DNA of 64,000 nt. Origin: Clostridium sp. 12(A). Lineage in GTDB: Bacteria > Bacillota > Clostridia > Lachnospirales > Lachnospiraceae. Every line of letters begins with the position of its first letter. The first letter of the stretch is position 1. The position numbers were made by a program, and so were the translations under genes. This document shows positions 25,498 through 35,115 of this stretch, piece by piece. Where the stretch lies: positions 248,001-312,000 of the forward strand of contig JAGI01000002.1 of NCBI GenBank assembly GCA_000526575.1, read 5' to 3'. The notes under the pieces were generated by a model. It saw only the letters and a list, made by a program, of their open reading frames with translations. It ran no database searches and had not been told where the DNA came from.

Positions 25498-25863
25498 ATG
25501 GCATTGTTAACAAAAGCATTAATAGCTGTCATTGCAGCAGAGCATTTGTACATTCTTTGGGTAGAAATGTTTGCATGGACAACAACCGGTAAGCGTATAT
25601 TTACCTCTATAGACCATACGCTTTTTGAAAAGACAAAGGGTCTTGCGGCAAATCAGGGATTGTATAATGGATTTTTGTCTGCCGGCCTTATTTGGTCCTT
25701 ATTCATTGGGGATCCCGTATGGGCGTCGAACATCGCAGTATTTTTCCTGTTATGCGTCGTCATTGCCGGAAGCTACGGTGCTCTGACTTCCTCAAAGTCA
25801 ATCTTTTTCAAACAGGCACTGCCGGCACTTTTGGTACTATTAGGAGTTTTATTAATCCCGTAA
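25498..25863 (+). CDS. DUF1304-family membrane protein
   Basis: This 121-aa protein has four predicted membrane helices and the DUF1304 landmarks AEHLYILWVEMFAW near the start and NQGLYNGFLSAGL in the middle. The function of this family is not known. ATG 25498 follows AAAGGAAG; the open frame extends upstream over the promoter and is not coding there. A nitroreductase gene follows after 32 bases, probably in the same transcript. Confidence 0.85.
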   Translation: MALLTKALIAVIAAEHLYILWVEMFAWTTTGKRIFTSIDHTLFEKTKGLAANQGLYNGFLSAGLIWSLFIGDPVWASNIAVFFLLCVVIAGSYGALTSSKSIFFKQALPALLVLLGVLLIP

Positions 25864-25895
25864 TGAGGAAAATAAAAAAGTAGGAGAGAGAAAAC

Positions 25896-26636
25896 ATGAA
25901 CGAGACAATCAAATTAATTCAGGACCACAGATCCATAAGAAGCTTTCTTGACAAGGAGGTTGACGATGCAGTAATTGATGAAATTTTAAGATCAGCTCAG
26001 GCTATGCCAAATTCCATCAATGGGCAGCAGACTTCTGTCATTGTAATAAAAGACAAAGATACCAAGAAAAAAATAGCTGAGTATACAGGAAACCAGACCT
26101 GGATTGAGAATGCTCCTGTATTTTTACTGTTTCTTATTGATTTTTACAAGACAAAATTAGCTGCTGAGAAGAATGGTCTTACACAAGCGATCCATGAAAG
26201 TGTAGAGGGAACCATGGTTGGAACCTTTGATGCAGGACTCCAGATGGGAGCTGCTATTATTTCGGCAGAATCTCTGGGACTTGGAATCGTTCCCATTGGT
26301 GGGGTGCGAAAGAATCCAGCAGAGCTGATTGAATTATTAAAGCTTCCGGAATACACATATCCTGCCGTTGGTCTTGCTTTAGGATATCCGAAGGATCATT
26401 CTCATAAGAAGCCAAGGCTTCCCTTTGATACCTTTAAGCACGAGGAATTCTATCATACCAGTGGTCTTTTAGAGTCCATGGAACAGTATGATAAAAATAT
26501 GGAAGACTACTTAAAAGAGATAGGCCGGGAGCAGGAAGGGAACTGGAGCAAGTTCACCTCCAGTATTTACCAGAGCATATACTATCCAGAGGTGTATCCG
26601 ACTTTGAAGAAACAGAAATTTTTGAATGATAAATAG
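25896..26636 (+). CDS. NADPH-type flavin nitroreductase / oxidoreductase
   Basis: This 246-aa protein belongs to the NfsA/Frp-like nitroreductase group: HRSIRSFLDKEVDDAVIDEILRSAQAMPNSINGQ is the FMN-binding start, and GIVPIGGVRKNP and ALGYP complete the pattern. Such enzymes use FMN to reduce quinones, nitro compounds or flavins. The natural substrate cannot be told from sequence. Start ATG 25896 follows GGAGAGAG. Confidence 0.88.
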   Translation: MNETIKLIQDHRSIRSFLDKEVDDAVIDEILRSAQAMPNSINGQQTSVIVIKDKDTKKKIAEYTGNQTWIENAPVFLLFLIDFYKTKLAAEKNGLTQAIHESVEGTMVGTFDAGLQMGAAIISAESLGLGIVPIGGVRKNPAELIELLKLPEYTYPAVGLALGYPKDHSHKKPRLPFDTFKHEEFYHTSGLLESMEQYDKNMEDYLKEIGREQEGNWSKFTSSIYQSIYYPEVYPTLKKQKFLNDK

Positions 26637-26647
26637 AACATAAATAC

Positions 26648-26680
26648 AGGCAGCCGAATCTTCGGCTGCCTGATGTTTTA
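26648..26680. terminator. Terminator between nitroreductase and ABC-F genes
   Basis: An 11-bp perfect stem with a 2-base loop region (26648-26658 with 26661-26671) separates converging genes, followed by TGATGTTTTA. Confidence 0.8.
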
Positions 26681-28591
26681 TTCCGCCAGTTCCTCCCACT
26701 GCTGATATAACGACTCCAGCTGTTTTCCGATGGCATCTTTTTCCTGATTCAGTTCCATAAGCTTTGGTACATCAGTAAAAATTTCTTCTTTAACAAGAAG
26801 CTGGTCGATTTCTCCATCCCTGGTCTCCAGCTTGTGAATCTCTTCCTCAATCTTCTTAAGCTCGTTCTGGCGCTTTCTTAAGCGGGCCTGTTCTTCTTTT
26901 TGAGCCTTCCAGTCCAGCTTTGTTTCAGAGGTATCTTCCCTGGTATCATCAGCTGTTACAGGGGATGCCGCATAAAGGCTTGTCATCAGTTCTCTTTTTT
27001 CCAGATAATAATCGTAATTACCGATATAATTTACCATAGTCTGGTTGGTTAAGTCGAGGATCCTTGTAGCGGTCCGGTTAATGAAATAACGGTCATGGGA
27101 TACGTAAAGTACAGTTCCTGTATAATTGTTCAGTGCTTCCTCAAGAATCTCCTTTGAGGTAATATCCAGATGGTTGGTAGGCTCATCAAGGATGAGGAAG
27201 TTGGCCTCAGAAAGCATAAGCTTTGCAAGAGAGACTCGTCCCCGTTCTCCTCCGCTTAAGTCCTTGACCCGCTTATACACATCGTCACCGGTAAATAAGA
27301 AGGCAGCCAGTATGTTTCTGATCTGGGTATTATTCATGGAAGGATACGTATCCTGAAGCTCATCAAATAGAGTTTTATCCATATGAAGAACCTGGTGCTC
27401 CTGGTCATAGTACCCGATATGTACCTTGGAGCCTAATACAATTTCACCCTGGTCTGCGCCCAGAATGCCATTGAGCATCTTTAAAATAGTTGTTTTTCCT
27501 GTGCCGTTGCCGCCGATGATGGCAACCCGTTCTCCACGCTTGATCTCAAAATCCACGTGATCGAACAGGAGATTCTGGTCAAAGGCTTTTTTTAGATCCC
27601 GTACGGTCAAAACATCATTTCCGCTGATGATATTGGGCTCCAGCCTGATTTTCATCTCATCATTTACTTCGCTGGGCTTATCCAGGCGTTCTATTTTATC
27701 CAGCATCTTTTCCCGGCTTTCTGCACGGCGGATGGATTTTTCCCTGTTAAAGGATTTTAATTTGGTGATTACTTCTTCCTGATGTTTGATTTCCTGCTGC
27801 TGATTGAGATAGGCTTTCATCTTTGCTTCCCGGATCATGGCTCTTTTGCCGCTGTAATCCGTATAGTTTCCCTGATAAACACTCATAATGCCATTATCAA
27901 GCTCAACAATTTTTGTAACCACACGGTCTAAGAAGTAACGGTCATGGGCAACGATGATTACGCTGCCGTCATAGTTGATGAGATAGCCCTCCAGCCAGGC
28001 AATGGATTCCATATCCAGATGGTTGGTGGGCTCGTCAAGGAGTATGATATCCGGCTTAGACAGAAGAAGACGTCCTAAAGCAACACGGGTCTTTTGTCCA
28101 CCAGATAAAGCACTGACAGGTTTTTTGAAATCTTCCTCGGCAAATCCAAGTCCCTTTAATACACCGGTAACCTCACTTTGATAGGCGTAACCGTTTTGCT
28201 GTTCAAATTCATGATTCAGCCGGCTGTAGGAGGATAGCATATCATTAAGCGCATCACCTGTAAGATGTTTCATATCCAGTTCCATCTGGCGGATTTTGGC
28301 TTCCATCTCAATAATGGGCCGTTTGATTTCAAGGACCTCTTCAAAAACAGTGCGCTCACCAGAAAGGTCCTGATGCTGGGATAAGTATCCCATGGTTTTC
28401 CCTTTGGAGATGACAACCTCTCCTTCATCGGAAGGCATCTCTCCAATGATGATTTTTAATAGAGTAGATTTTCCAGCGCCGTTGATTCCAACAATTGCTG
28501 CTTTTTCGTGCTCCTCTATATGAAAGGAAGCGTGCTTTATGACTTCATTGCTTCCAAATGCTTTGCTTATGTTACTGCATGACAAAATCAT
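26678..28591 (-). CDS. ABC-F family ATP-binding protein
   Basis: This 637-aa protein has two ABC domains without membrane parts. Walker A motifs are GINGAGKST and GGNGTGKTT; signature and Walker B regions are LSGGQKTRVALGRLL ... LLDEPTNHLD and LSGGERGRVSLAKLM ... ILDEPTNHLD. A basic linker lies between, and a coiled coil fills the last 75 residues. ABC-F proteins act on the ribosome; this shape is closer to housekeeping YdiF-like members than to antibiotic-resistance types. The start is ATG 28591, after GGGAGGAAATAA; the open frame continues 23 codons upstream without a better site. Confidence 0.9.
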   Translation of the reverse strand: MILSCSNISKAFGSNEVIKHASFHIEEHEKAAIVGINGAGKSTLLKIIIGEMPSDEGEVVISKGKTMGYLSQHQDLSGERTVFEEVLEIKRPIIEMEAKIRQMELDMKHLTGDALNDMLSSYSRLNHEFEQQNGYAYQSEVTGVLKGLGFAEEDFKKPVSALSGGQKTRVALGRLLLSKPDIILLDEPTNHLDMESIAWLEGYLINYDGSVIIVAHDRYFLDRVVTKIVELDNGIMSVYQGNYTDYSGKRAMIREAKMKAYLNQQQEIKHQEEVITKLKSFNREKSIRRAESREKMLDKIERLDKPSEVNDEMKIRLEPNIISGNDVLTVRDLKKAFDQNLLFDHVDFEIKRGERVAIIGGNGTGKTTILKMLNGILGADQGEIVLGSKVHIGYYDQEHQVLHMDKTLFDELQDTYPSMNNTQIRNILAAFLFTGDDVYKRVKDLSGGERGRVSLAKLMLSEANFLILDEPTNHLDITSKEILEEALNNYTGTVLYVSHDRYFINRTATRILDLTNQTMVNYIGNYDYYLEKRELMTSLYAASPVTADDTREDTSETKLDWKAQKEEQARLRKRQNELKKIEEEIHKLETRDGEIDQLLVKEEIFTDVPKLMELNQEKDAIGKQLESLYQQWEELAE

Positions 28592-28681
28592 GTTTTTATT
28601 TCCTCCCGAATAAGTGTAAGACAATAGGATTAGTATAATATAGGTCTTTTGTTTTTTCAAGGATTCAATAGAAAAACTAGT

Positions 28682-28710
28682 TTGACATTATTTTGACGTG
28701 AAGTTATAAT
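28682..28710 (+). promoter_or_regulatory. SigmaA promoter for rex
   Basis: Perfect TTGACA (28682-28687), 17-base spacer, perfect TATAAT (28705-28710), 36 bases before the GTG start. Confidence 0.8.
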
Positions 28711-28746
28711 AATGATAGTTTATTCTGAGTAAAAGAAGGTGAAGAT

Positions 28747-29403
28747 GTGGCAGATAAAGAAATTTCAAAAGCAGTGATTGCCAGGCTTCCTAGATATTAC
28801 CGATATCTTGGAGAGCTGCTGGAAGAAGGAGTGGAACGGATTTCCTCCAATGATTTAAGCATACGAATGAAGGTGACCGCTTCTCAGATCCGTCAGGATT
28901 TGAATAACTTCGGTGGGTTCGGTCAACAGGGCTATGGCTATAATGTGAAATATTTATATACAGAGATAGCTAAGATACTGGGAATCGACAGGCAGCATAA
29001 TCTTGTCATTATTGGTGCTGGAAACTTAGGTCAGGCCATTGCCAATTATGCCAATTTTGAAAAGCGTGGTTTTCTGATTAAAGGAATGTTCGATATCAAT
29101 CCGCGTCTGATCGGGCTTGTTGTCCGTGGAATTGAAATTAGAAGCGTGGACGATCTGGAAACCTTTGTGAGAGAGAATGACGTCCAGATTGCAGCCCTGA
29201 CCATACCAAAGACCAAGGCGCCGGAAATTGCAGACCGCCTTGTTCAGGCAGGAATCAAGGCTATCTGGAATTTTGCCCATACAGATTTAACGGTACCTGA
29301 TGATGTTGTAGTAGAGAATGTACATTTATCAGAAAGTCTTATGCGTCTGTCTTACCGAGTATGCAGCATGCAGGATGGTACTGCTGATCTGGAGGACAGA
29401 TAA
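28747..29403 (+). CDS. rex: Redox-sensing transcriptional repressor Rex
   Basis: This 218-aa protein has a winged-helix N-terminus (RLPRYYRYLGELLEEG ... VTASQIRQDLNNFG) and a Rossmann domain with GAGNLGQAIANY and FDINPRLIG. Rex senses the NADH/NAD+ ratio and represses fermentation and respiration genes at low NADH. The start is GTG 28747 after GAAGGTGAAG. It is monocistronic, with a strong promoter and terminator. Confidence 0.96.
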   Translation: MADKEISKAVIARLPRYYRYLGELLEEGVERISSNDLSIRMKVTASQIRQDLNNFGGFGQQGYGYNVKYLYTEIAKILGIDRQHNLVIIGAGNLGQAIANYANFEKRGFLIKGMFDINPRLIGLVVRGIEIRSVDDLETFVRENDVQIAALTIPKTKAPEIADRLVQAGIKAIWNFAHTDLTVPDDVVVENVHLSESLMRLSYRVCSMQDGTADLEDR

Positions 29404-29427
29404 TTTGGATAAATAGTGAATGAGCCT

Positions 29428-29470
29428 GCCGGCAGACAAAGAGGAAGAACTCTTGGCTGCCGGCTGTTTT
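29428..29470 (+). terminator. Terminator after rex
   Basis: An 8-bp GC stem GCCGGCAG / CTGCCGGC (29428-29435 with 29457-29464) extended by an inner AAGAG/CTCTT pairing, followed by TGTTTT. Confidence 0.8.
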
Positions 29471-29496
29471 CTATATGAAAGAAAGGTGAATGCATT

Positions 29497-31020
29497 TTGA
29501 GAAATCTGGTGACAGGAGATCAGATGAAAGAAGTGGATCGCTATACCATAGAAACCATTGGAATCCCTTCTCTGGTTCTTATGGAGCGGGCGGCTTTGGC
29601 CGTTGTCAGTGAGATAGAAGCACTGGTTAATAAGAAAAGCAATATCTGGGTTCTATGCGGCAATGGAAATAATGGCGGAGATGGCATTGCCGTTGCAAGG
29701 CTCCTTCATTTAAAAGGATACAAGATCTGGGCAATCCTGGCTGGAACGAGGGAGAGTGGTAGCAGAGAATGGCTGGCGCAGCTTGACATAGCCGAAAAGA
29801 TTGGGGTCCAATTGGTAAACTTCCCGGAATTTCCCCCTGGAGAGTGCAATCTTTTTGTAGATGCACTGTTTGGCGTTGGTCTTAACCGGGAGGTACTTGG
29901 TACCTATAAGGAAATTATGGAAAAGGTCATCACTTACGGACCTGAAATTACGGTAGCAGTGGATATTCCCTCCGGTATACATTCAGATTCAGGACAGATT
30001 ATGGGGACAGCGTTACGGGCTGATGTGACGGTCACCTTTGGTTTTGAGAAGCTTGGAACCATGCTATATCCAGGAAAAGGCTACAGTGGCAGGGTTGTGG
30101 TAGCGGACATCGGTTTTCCTGCTCAAAGTCTTTCCGCCATAAGGCCAAGTTTTTTTACCTTTGAATCTGGGGATACAAAGGAAATTCCTTTGCGTCCTGC
30201 CTATTCCAACAAAGGCAGCTTCGGCAAGGTCCTGGTCGTAGCGGGAGGGCGTAATATGAGCGGTGCAGCCTACTTAAGCGCCCTTGCAGCTTACCGGACC
30301 GGGGCGGGCCTTGTGAAGATATTTACAATAGAAGAAAACCGTACAATTCTTCAGTCGGGGCTTCCGGAGGCGATTATTGCAACGTATGACCCGGAGGAAG
30401 CAGAGGCAGATACGGCCTCTTTTAAGGAACTATTGAAAAAACAGTGTGAGTGGGCCAGTGTCATCGTTCTTGGGCCTGGACTTGGGCGTGAGCCTTATGT
30501 AAAGAATCTGGTGGAAGAGGTGCTTACAAACGCCTATGTCCCGATTATCCTGGATGCAGATGGACTGGGTGCCATTGCCGATCATCCGGATCTGACCGGA
30601 TATTTCACTGAAAATATTATAGTGACGCCCCACCTTGGGGAGATGGCAAGACTGACCGGAAGCTCGGTGGAGGCCATAAAGAAGAATCTAATCGCAGCAG
30701 CCAGGGAATATGCAGACCGTTTTGGCATCACCTGTGTATTAAAGGATGCCGTGACCATAGGCGCGTTAAAGGATCAGAGGACCTATGTAAATTCCTCTGG
30801 AAACAGTGCCATGGCAAAAGCAGGATCCGGTGATGTTTTAACAGGGATCATAGCCGGGCTTTTAGCTCTTGGGCTTGAGGAATCCGATGGGGCAGCTTTG
30901 GGGGTCTGGCTTCATGGGCGGGCCGGAGATGCCGTGCGGGAAAAATACGGAAGTTACAGTCTTTTAGCAAGTCAGCTGACAGAAGAAATTTATACAATAT
31001 TGCAGGAGCAAACGAGGTAA
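29497..31020 (+). CDS. nnr: Bifunctional NAD(P)H-hydrate epimerase / ADP-dependent dehydratase
   Basis: This 507-aa fusion has an N-terminal YjeF epimerase (about 1-215; CGNGNNGGDGIAVARLL, DALFGVGLNR, VAVDIPSGI) and a C-terminal ribokinase-like dehydratase (about 225-500; GPGLGR, LDADGLG, NSSGNSAMAKAGSGDVL). Together they repair hydrated NAD(P)H. TTG 29497 lies 8 bases after AAGGTG and yields the expected MRNLVTGDQMKEVD start. alr follows after 7 bases. Confidence 0.95.
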   Translation: MRNLVTGDQMKEVDRYTIETIGIPSLVLMERAALAVVSEIEALVNKKSNIWVLCGNGNNGGDGIAVARLLHLKGYKIWAILAGTRESGSREWLAQLDIAEKIGVQLVNFPEFPPGECNLFVDALFGVGLNREVLGTYKEIMEKVITYGPEITVAVDIPSGIHSDSGQIMGTALRADVTVTFGFEKLGTMLYPGKGYSGRVVVADIGFPAQSLSAIRPSFFTFESGDTKEIPLRPAYSNKGSFGKVLVVAGGRNMSGAAYLSALAAYRTGAGLVKIFTIEENRTILQSGLPEAIIATYDPEEAEADTASFKELLKKQCEWASVIVLGPGLGREPYVKNLVEEVLTNAYVPIILDADGLGAIADHPDLTGYFTENIIVTPHLGEMARLTGSSVEAIKKNLIAAAREYADRFGITCVLKDAVTIGALKDQRTYVNSSGNSAMAKAGSGDVLTGIIAGLLALGLEESDGAALGVWLHGRAGDAVREKYGSYSLLASQLTEEIYTILQEQTR

Positions 31021-31027
31021 CAGGAAG

Positions 31028-32215
31028 ATGAGATTATATGGCAGGGTTTTTGAAACGGTGGATTTGGATGCAGTCAGGCACAATATGGAGGCCATGAGAG
31101 CAAATCTGACAGAAGGAACGAAGATGATCGGCGTTGTGAAGTCAGATGGTTATGGACACGGATCGGTTCCTGTTGCCATGGCAATCGACCCTTATGTGTG
31201 GGGATATGCAGTCGCTACCGTAGAGGAAGGGGTTATTCTAAGAAAGCACGGCATTGAAAAGCCCATTCTGGTGCTTGGTGTCGTTCCTGCTGACGGCTAC
31301 GACCTTTTGGTTGAGTACAAAATTGCATCGGCAGTGTTTCAATATAAAAGAGCCAGCCTCCTTTCAGAAGCAGCTCTGAGGGCAGGGAAAAAAGCTGTCA
31401 TTCATTTAGTGGTGGATACTGGTATGAGCCGGATCGGACTTCCTGTAACGGAGGAAGCTGCCGACGAGGCGGTGAAGATAAAAAGTCTTTCAGGGATTGA
31501 AGTGGAAGGATTGTTCACTCATTTTGCAAAGGCAGATGAGACAGATAAAACGGCTACCAACAGGCAGATGGAATCGTACCGGAAATTTACAGACCTTCTT
31601 TTGGAAAGAGGGGTTGAAATTCCCATCCTTCACTGTTCCAACAGTGCAGGCATCCTGGATCTACCAGCTGCTAATTTCCATGCGGTCCGGGCCGGCATCT
31701 CTATTTATGGCCTTTATCCTTCCCATGAGGTTGACAAAGAGACCGTAAAGCTTAGACCTGTCATGGGGTTAAAAAGCGTCGTTACTTACATAAAAACAAT
31801 TGCACCAGGTACAGCCGTAAGCTATGGAGGCACCTTTGTTGCGGATAAAGAAATGGTGATAGCCACCATACCCGTTGGATATGGGGACGGGTATCCCAGG
31901 AATCTTTCCGGTAAAGGTGAGGTACTGATCCGGGAGCAGAGAGCCAGAATTCTTGGAAGGGTGTGCATGGATCAGTTCATGGTTGATGTCACAGACATTG
32001 AAGGCGTGGAGGAAGATGACGAAGCTGTTTTGATTGGGAAACACGGAGAGAATGAGATTACCGTAGAGGACATAGCAGAAGCCTGCGGTGGATTTCATTA
32101 CGAAATTTTATGTGATATCGGCAAACGGGTCCCGAGAGTCTATATTCAGGGAGGCGAGGTCGTAGGTACCAAGGATTATTTTGATGATATTTATAAAGGG
32201 TTTCAAAAGGTGTGA
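31028..32215 (+). CDS. alr: Alanine racemase
   Basis: This 395-aa fold-type III PLP enzyme has the cofactor lysine Lys38 in VVKSDGYGHG, the catalytic tyrosine in AVSYGGTF and the GRVCMDQFMVDVT segment. It makes D-alanine for peptidoglycan. It is tightly linked to nnr, and followed by the mazF gene in the order also seen in Bacillus (alr-ndoAI-ndoA), but the antitoxin gene is missing here. Confidence 0.96.
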   Translation: MRLYGRVFETVDLDAVRHNMEAMRANLTEGTKMIGVVKSDGYGHGSVPVAMAIDPYVWGYAVATVEEGVILRKHGIEKPILVLGVVPADGYDLLVEYKIASAVFQYKRASLLSEAALRAGKKAVIHLVVDTGMSRIGLPVTEEAADEAVKIKSLSGIEVEGLFTHFAKADETDKTATNRQMESYRKFTDLLLERGVEIPILHCSNSAGILDLPAANFHAVRAGISIYGLYPSHEVDKETVKLRPVMGLKSVVTYIKTIAPGTAVSYGGTFVADKEMVIATIPVGYGDGYPRNLSGKGEVLIREQRARILGRVCMDQFMVDVTDIEGVEEDDEAVLIGKHGENEITVEDIAEACGGFHYEILCDIGKRVPRVYIQGGEVVGTKDYFDDIYKGFQKV

Positions 32216-32330
32216 TAACAAACTCCATGTCCAAAACATATCATAAGGTATGCGGTGGAAAAACTTAAGTGTATACACGAGTCAAAGAAGGTCAATAATA
32301 GACTTAAATAAATTGACGGAGTGTGAGAAT

Positions 32331-32678
32331 GTGATAATCAGACGTGGAGACATCTATTATGCCGATCTAAGACCGGTGGTAGGTTCTGAACAAGGCGGTA
32401 TTCGCCCAGTTCTTATTATACAGAATGACATAGGGAATAAGCACAGCCCAACGGTGATCTGTGCAGCGATTACTTCCAGAATGAACAAGGCTAAGCTCCC
32501 CACCCATGTGGAGCTCGATACAAAAAAATGCGACATGATTAAAGATTCGGTAATTCTTCTAGAGCAGCTGCGCACCATTGACAAGCAGAGGCTGAAAGAG
32601 AAGATTTGCCATATCGATGAAGAACTTCAGCAGGAAGTGGACTGTGCATTGAGGGTCAGCCTGGAACTGGGTACATAG
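32331..32678 (+). CDS. mazF: MazF/NdoA-family mRNA interferase
   Basis: This 115-aa protein has the fold landmarks [22 protein letters not shown] and ICAAITSRM. From GTG 32331, catalytic Arg25 and Thr48 fall at exactly the positions known for Bacillus EndoA, which supports this start (GGAG about 9 bases upstream). The frame stays open back to an ATG at 32250, but that would add 27 unusual residues. The toxin should cleave mRNA at a short motif. No antitoxin ORF lies in the 115 bases after alr. Confidence 0.92.
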   Translation: MIIRRGDIYYADLRPVVGSEQGGIRPVLIIQNDIGNKHSPTVICAAITSRMNKAKLPTHVELDTKKCDMIKDSVILLEQLRTIDKQRLKEKICHIDEELQQEVDCALRVSLELGT

Positions 32679-32685
32679 TTCATTA

Positions 32686-32714
32686 TTGACGGAATGCTGA
32701 TAAAATGGTATATT
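32686..32714 (+). promoter_or_regulatory. SigmaA promoter for the CorC-type transporter
   Basis: TTGACG (32686-32691), 17-base spacer, TATATT (32709-32714), 58 bases before the chosen start. Confidence 0.65.
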
Positions 32715-32772
32715 TTTAATTAGTTGCATGAAAAATACGAATGATAATGAACAAAAGGAGTCGATAGTTAGA

Positions 32773-34179
32773 ATGGACGATGGCAATCCGCTTATACGCG
32801 TGATTATTTTTATTGCTTTTATCGTATTAGACGCAATATTTTATGGTTTTGGAGCAGCAATCCAAAATGTGAATTCAAGCGAACTGGAGCACCAGATGGA
32901 GAATGGGAGTGAAAAGGCCAGGAAGCTGTTACATATTGTTAACAGACCAACGCCTTTCGTAAATACCATTCAGATTACTACTAATTTAATCGGTATGATT
33001 ACCGGAGCCTTTGTACTGGAAGAGCTGGGAGCTAACTTAGAGAATATTTTAATTGGAAATCATGCATTTCCTGGAAAGTGGATCTCTCTTTTAAGTCTTT
33101 TTGTAGTGGCATTGGCACTGATTGTAATGCTCATCAGCTTTGGCATCATTATACCGAAACGCTGTGCAGCAAAGAATCCAGAAAAGTGGGGATTTGGTCT
33201 TTTGCCGGTAGTAAGCATCCTTATGATTCCGGTCAGGCCAGTGGCCTGGCTTGCAAACCTGGTAGCATTTTTTGTCTTGAAACTGCTTGGAATCGGTATG
33301 GCAAATGATAATGAGAACGTTACAGAAGAGGACATCATGTCTATGGTTAACGAGGGTCATGAGCAAGGCGTGTTAGAGGCCAGGGAAGCGGAGATGATTA
33401 CCAACATCTTTGAGCTAAACGACAAAGAGGCCGGTGATATCATGACTCATAGAAAAAGCCTTGTGGCTTTGGATGGAGATATGCCCCTTCGGGAAGCAGT
33501 TGATTTTATTCTCAAGGAAGGGCTTAATTCCCGTTATCCCATCTACAGAAAAGATGTGGATGACATCATTGGTATCCTTCATATGAAAGATGCCCTAATT
33601 GCCGTGGAGCACAGAAAGAATGTGTCCCGGAAGCTGTGGGAGATAGAAGGTCTTTTGCGAGAGGCTGTCTTTATTCCGGAAACCAGAAATATCAACGAAC
33701 TGTTTAAAGAGATGCAGTCCGAGAAAATTCATATGGTAATTGTGGTAGATGAGTATGGCCAGACGGCAGGTATCGTTACCATGGAAGATATTCTGGAAGA
33801 AATTGTAGGCAATATTTTAGATGAATATGATTTGGATGAGGAGTATATTATTCCTTCCGAGGATGGTTCCTATATCATGAATGGTATGACGCTTCTGGAA
33901 GATGTGGAAAAGGCATTGGATATTGAATTTGAGGAAGAGGATTTTGATTCCTACGATACCATAAGCGGCCTTTTGATTTCAAAGCTGGACCGAATCCCTC
34001 AGGAGGGAGAACAGACGGAGGTATCAATTCTTGGATACCGGTTTAAGATTCTCCAGGTGAAAAATAAAATCATTCAGTCAATTCTGGTCCGGAAAGAAGA
34101 AACCGATGAGCCTAAGGCAGAAGAGGATTCGTTAAATAAGATGGAAACAGAGAAGGAACATTCCGAAGCTCTGACTTAA
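32773..34179 (+). CDS. CNNM/CorC (HlyC-type) transporter with CBS pair
   Basis: The 468-aa product has an N-terminal DUF21 membrane domain with about four helices (residues 8-165), two CBS domains (about 190-320; TNIFELNDKEAGDIMTHRKSL, MVIVVDEYGQTAGIVTMEDILEEIVGNI) and a C-terminal CorC_HlyC domain (about 330-410). Relatives move or sense Mg2+ or other divalent ions. ATG 32773 follows AAAGGAG; an ATG at 32728 precedes that site. The last 40 residues are acidic and variable. Confidence 0.88.
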   Translation: MDDGNPLIRVIIFIAFIVLDAIFYGFGAAIQNVNSSELEHQMENGSEKARKLLHIVNRPTPFVNTIQITTNLIGMITGAFVLEELGANLENILIGNHAFPGKWISLLSLFVVALALIVMLISFGIIIPKRCAAKNPEKWGFGLLPVVSILMIPVRPVAWLANLVAFFVLKLLGIGMANDNENVTEEDIMSMVNEGHEQGVLEAREAEMITNIFELNDKEAGDIMTHRKSLVALDGDMPLREAVDFILKEGLNSRYPIYRKDVDDIIGILHMKDALIAVEHRKNVSRKLWEIEGLLREAVFIPETRNINELFKEMQSEKIHMVIVVDEYGQTAGIVTMEDILEEIVGNILDEYDLDEEYIIPSEDGSYIMNGMTLLEDVEKALDIEFEEEDFDSYDTISGLLISKLDRIPQEGEQTEVSILGYRFKILQVKNKIIQSILVRKEETDEPKAEEDSLNKMETEKEHSEALT

Positions 34180-34183
34180 TACT

Positions 34184-34247
34184 TGCACAGTCTCCAGAGA
34201 ATTCCCGCTGTTATGCAGGAACTCCCGGAGACTGTGCATTATTTTTT
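34184..34247 (+). terminator. Terminator after the CorC-type gene
   Basis: A 12-bp perfect stem TGCACAGTCTCC-type (34184-34195 with 34227-34238) with a 31-base loop, then TTATTTTTTC. Confidence 0.8.
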
Positions 34248-34341
34248 CTTGCCAGATGAAATAATAAGTGCTAAAATAGAAAAGATGTATTTTCTGAAAA
34301 ATAAAGGACGAAATAGAGAAAGAAAAGGAGTGCTTTAAACA

Positions 34342-35070
34342 ATGTCAGGACATTCAAAGTTCGCAAATATCAAACACAAAAAAGAGAGAAACGATTCTGC
34401 AAAAGGTAAGATCTTTACTGTCATCGGCAGGGAGATTGCAGTTGCAGTAAAAGAAGGCGGACCAGACCCTGCAAACAATAGTAGGCTCCGTGACGTGATT
34501 GCAAAGGCCAAGGCTAACAATATGCCGAATGATACCATTGACCGCGGAATCAAAAAAGCGGCTGGTGATGCTGGTACTGTCAACTATGAAACCATTACAT
34601 ACGAAGGTTACGGCCCCAATGGAGTCGCAATTATCGTAGATACATTGACAGACAATAAAAACCGTACGGCGGCAAATGTAAAGAATGCATTTACTAAGGG
34701 CGGCGGTAATGTAGGAACACCAGGTTGTGTTTCCTTTATGTTTGATAAAAAAGGTCAGATTATTATAGATAAAGAAGAATGTGATATGGATCCGGATGAG
34801 CTTATGATGATCGCTCTGGATGCTGGCGCCGAAGACTTCTCTGAGGAAGAGGACAGCTTTGAAGTAGTAACTGCACCAGAAGAGTTCAGTGCGGTTAGAG
34901 AAGCGCTGGAGGCAGCGAAAATTCCTATGGTTGAAGCAGATATCACCATGATTCCTCAGACCTGGGCCGAGCTTACCGATGAAGATTCCATTAAGAAGAT
35001 GAACCGAATTTTAGACCTTCTTGATGCGGAAGATGATGTACAGGCGACCTATCATAACTGGGACGAATAA
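34342..35070 (+). CDS. yebC: YebC/PmpR-family protein
   Basis: This 242-aa protein begins [25 protein letters not shown], the family signature, and continues with [12 protein letters not shown] and [13 protein letters not shown]. YebC proteins were named as DNA-binding regulators, and some are now linked to relief of ribosome stalling; which applies here cannot be told. Start ATG 34342 has AAAAGGAG about 10 bases upstream. It is monocistronic. Confidence 0.95.
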   Translation: MSGHSKFANIKHKKERNDSAKGKIFTVIGREIAVAVKEGGPDPANNSRLRDVIAKAKANNMPNDTIDRGIKKAAGDAGTVNYETITYEGYGPNGVAIIVDTLTDNKNRTAANVKNAFTKGGGNVGTPGCVSFMFDKKGQIIIDKEECDMDPDELMMIALDAGAEDFSEEEDSFEVVTAPEEFSAVREALEAAKIPMVEADITMIPQTWAELTDEDSIKKMNRILDLLDAEDDVQATYHNWDE

Positions 35071-35084
35071 ATAAGAATAGAAGG

Positions 35085-35115
35085 AGCGGGAAAACAAAGT
35101 TTTCCCGCTCTTTCC
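35085..35115. terminator. Terminator between yebC and the PocR-domain gene
   Basis: An 11-bp stem AGCGGGAAAAC with 3-base loop (35085-35095 with 35099-35109) between converging genes, followed by CTTTCC. Confidence 0.8.

Noticed and set aside
32250-32330. Upstream extension of MazF as an antitoxin-toxin fusion
   Set aside because: The extra 27 residues show no antitoxin pattern, and the GTG at 32331 puts the catalytic residues at family positions.
35085-35115. Stem taken as part of a riboswitch for the PocR-domain gene
   Set aside because: It lies at the 3' end of that gene, not in its leader, and has plain terminator features.
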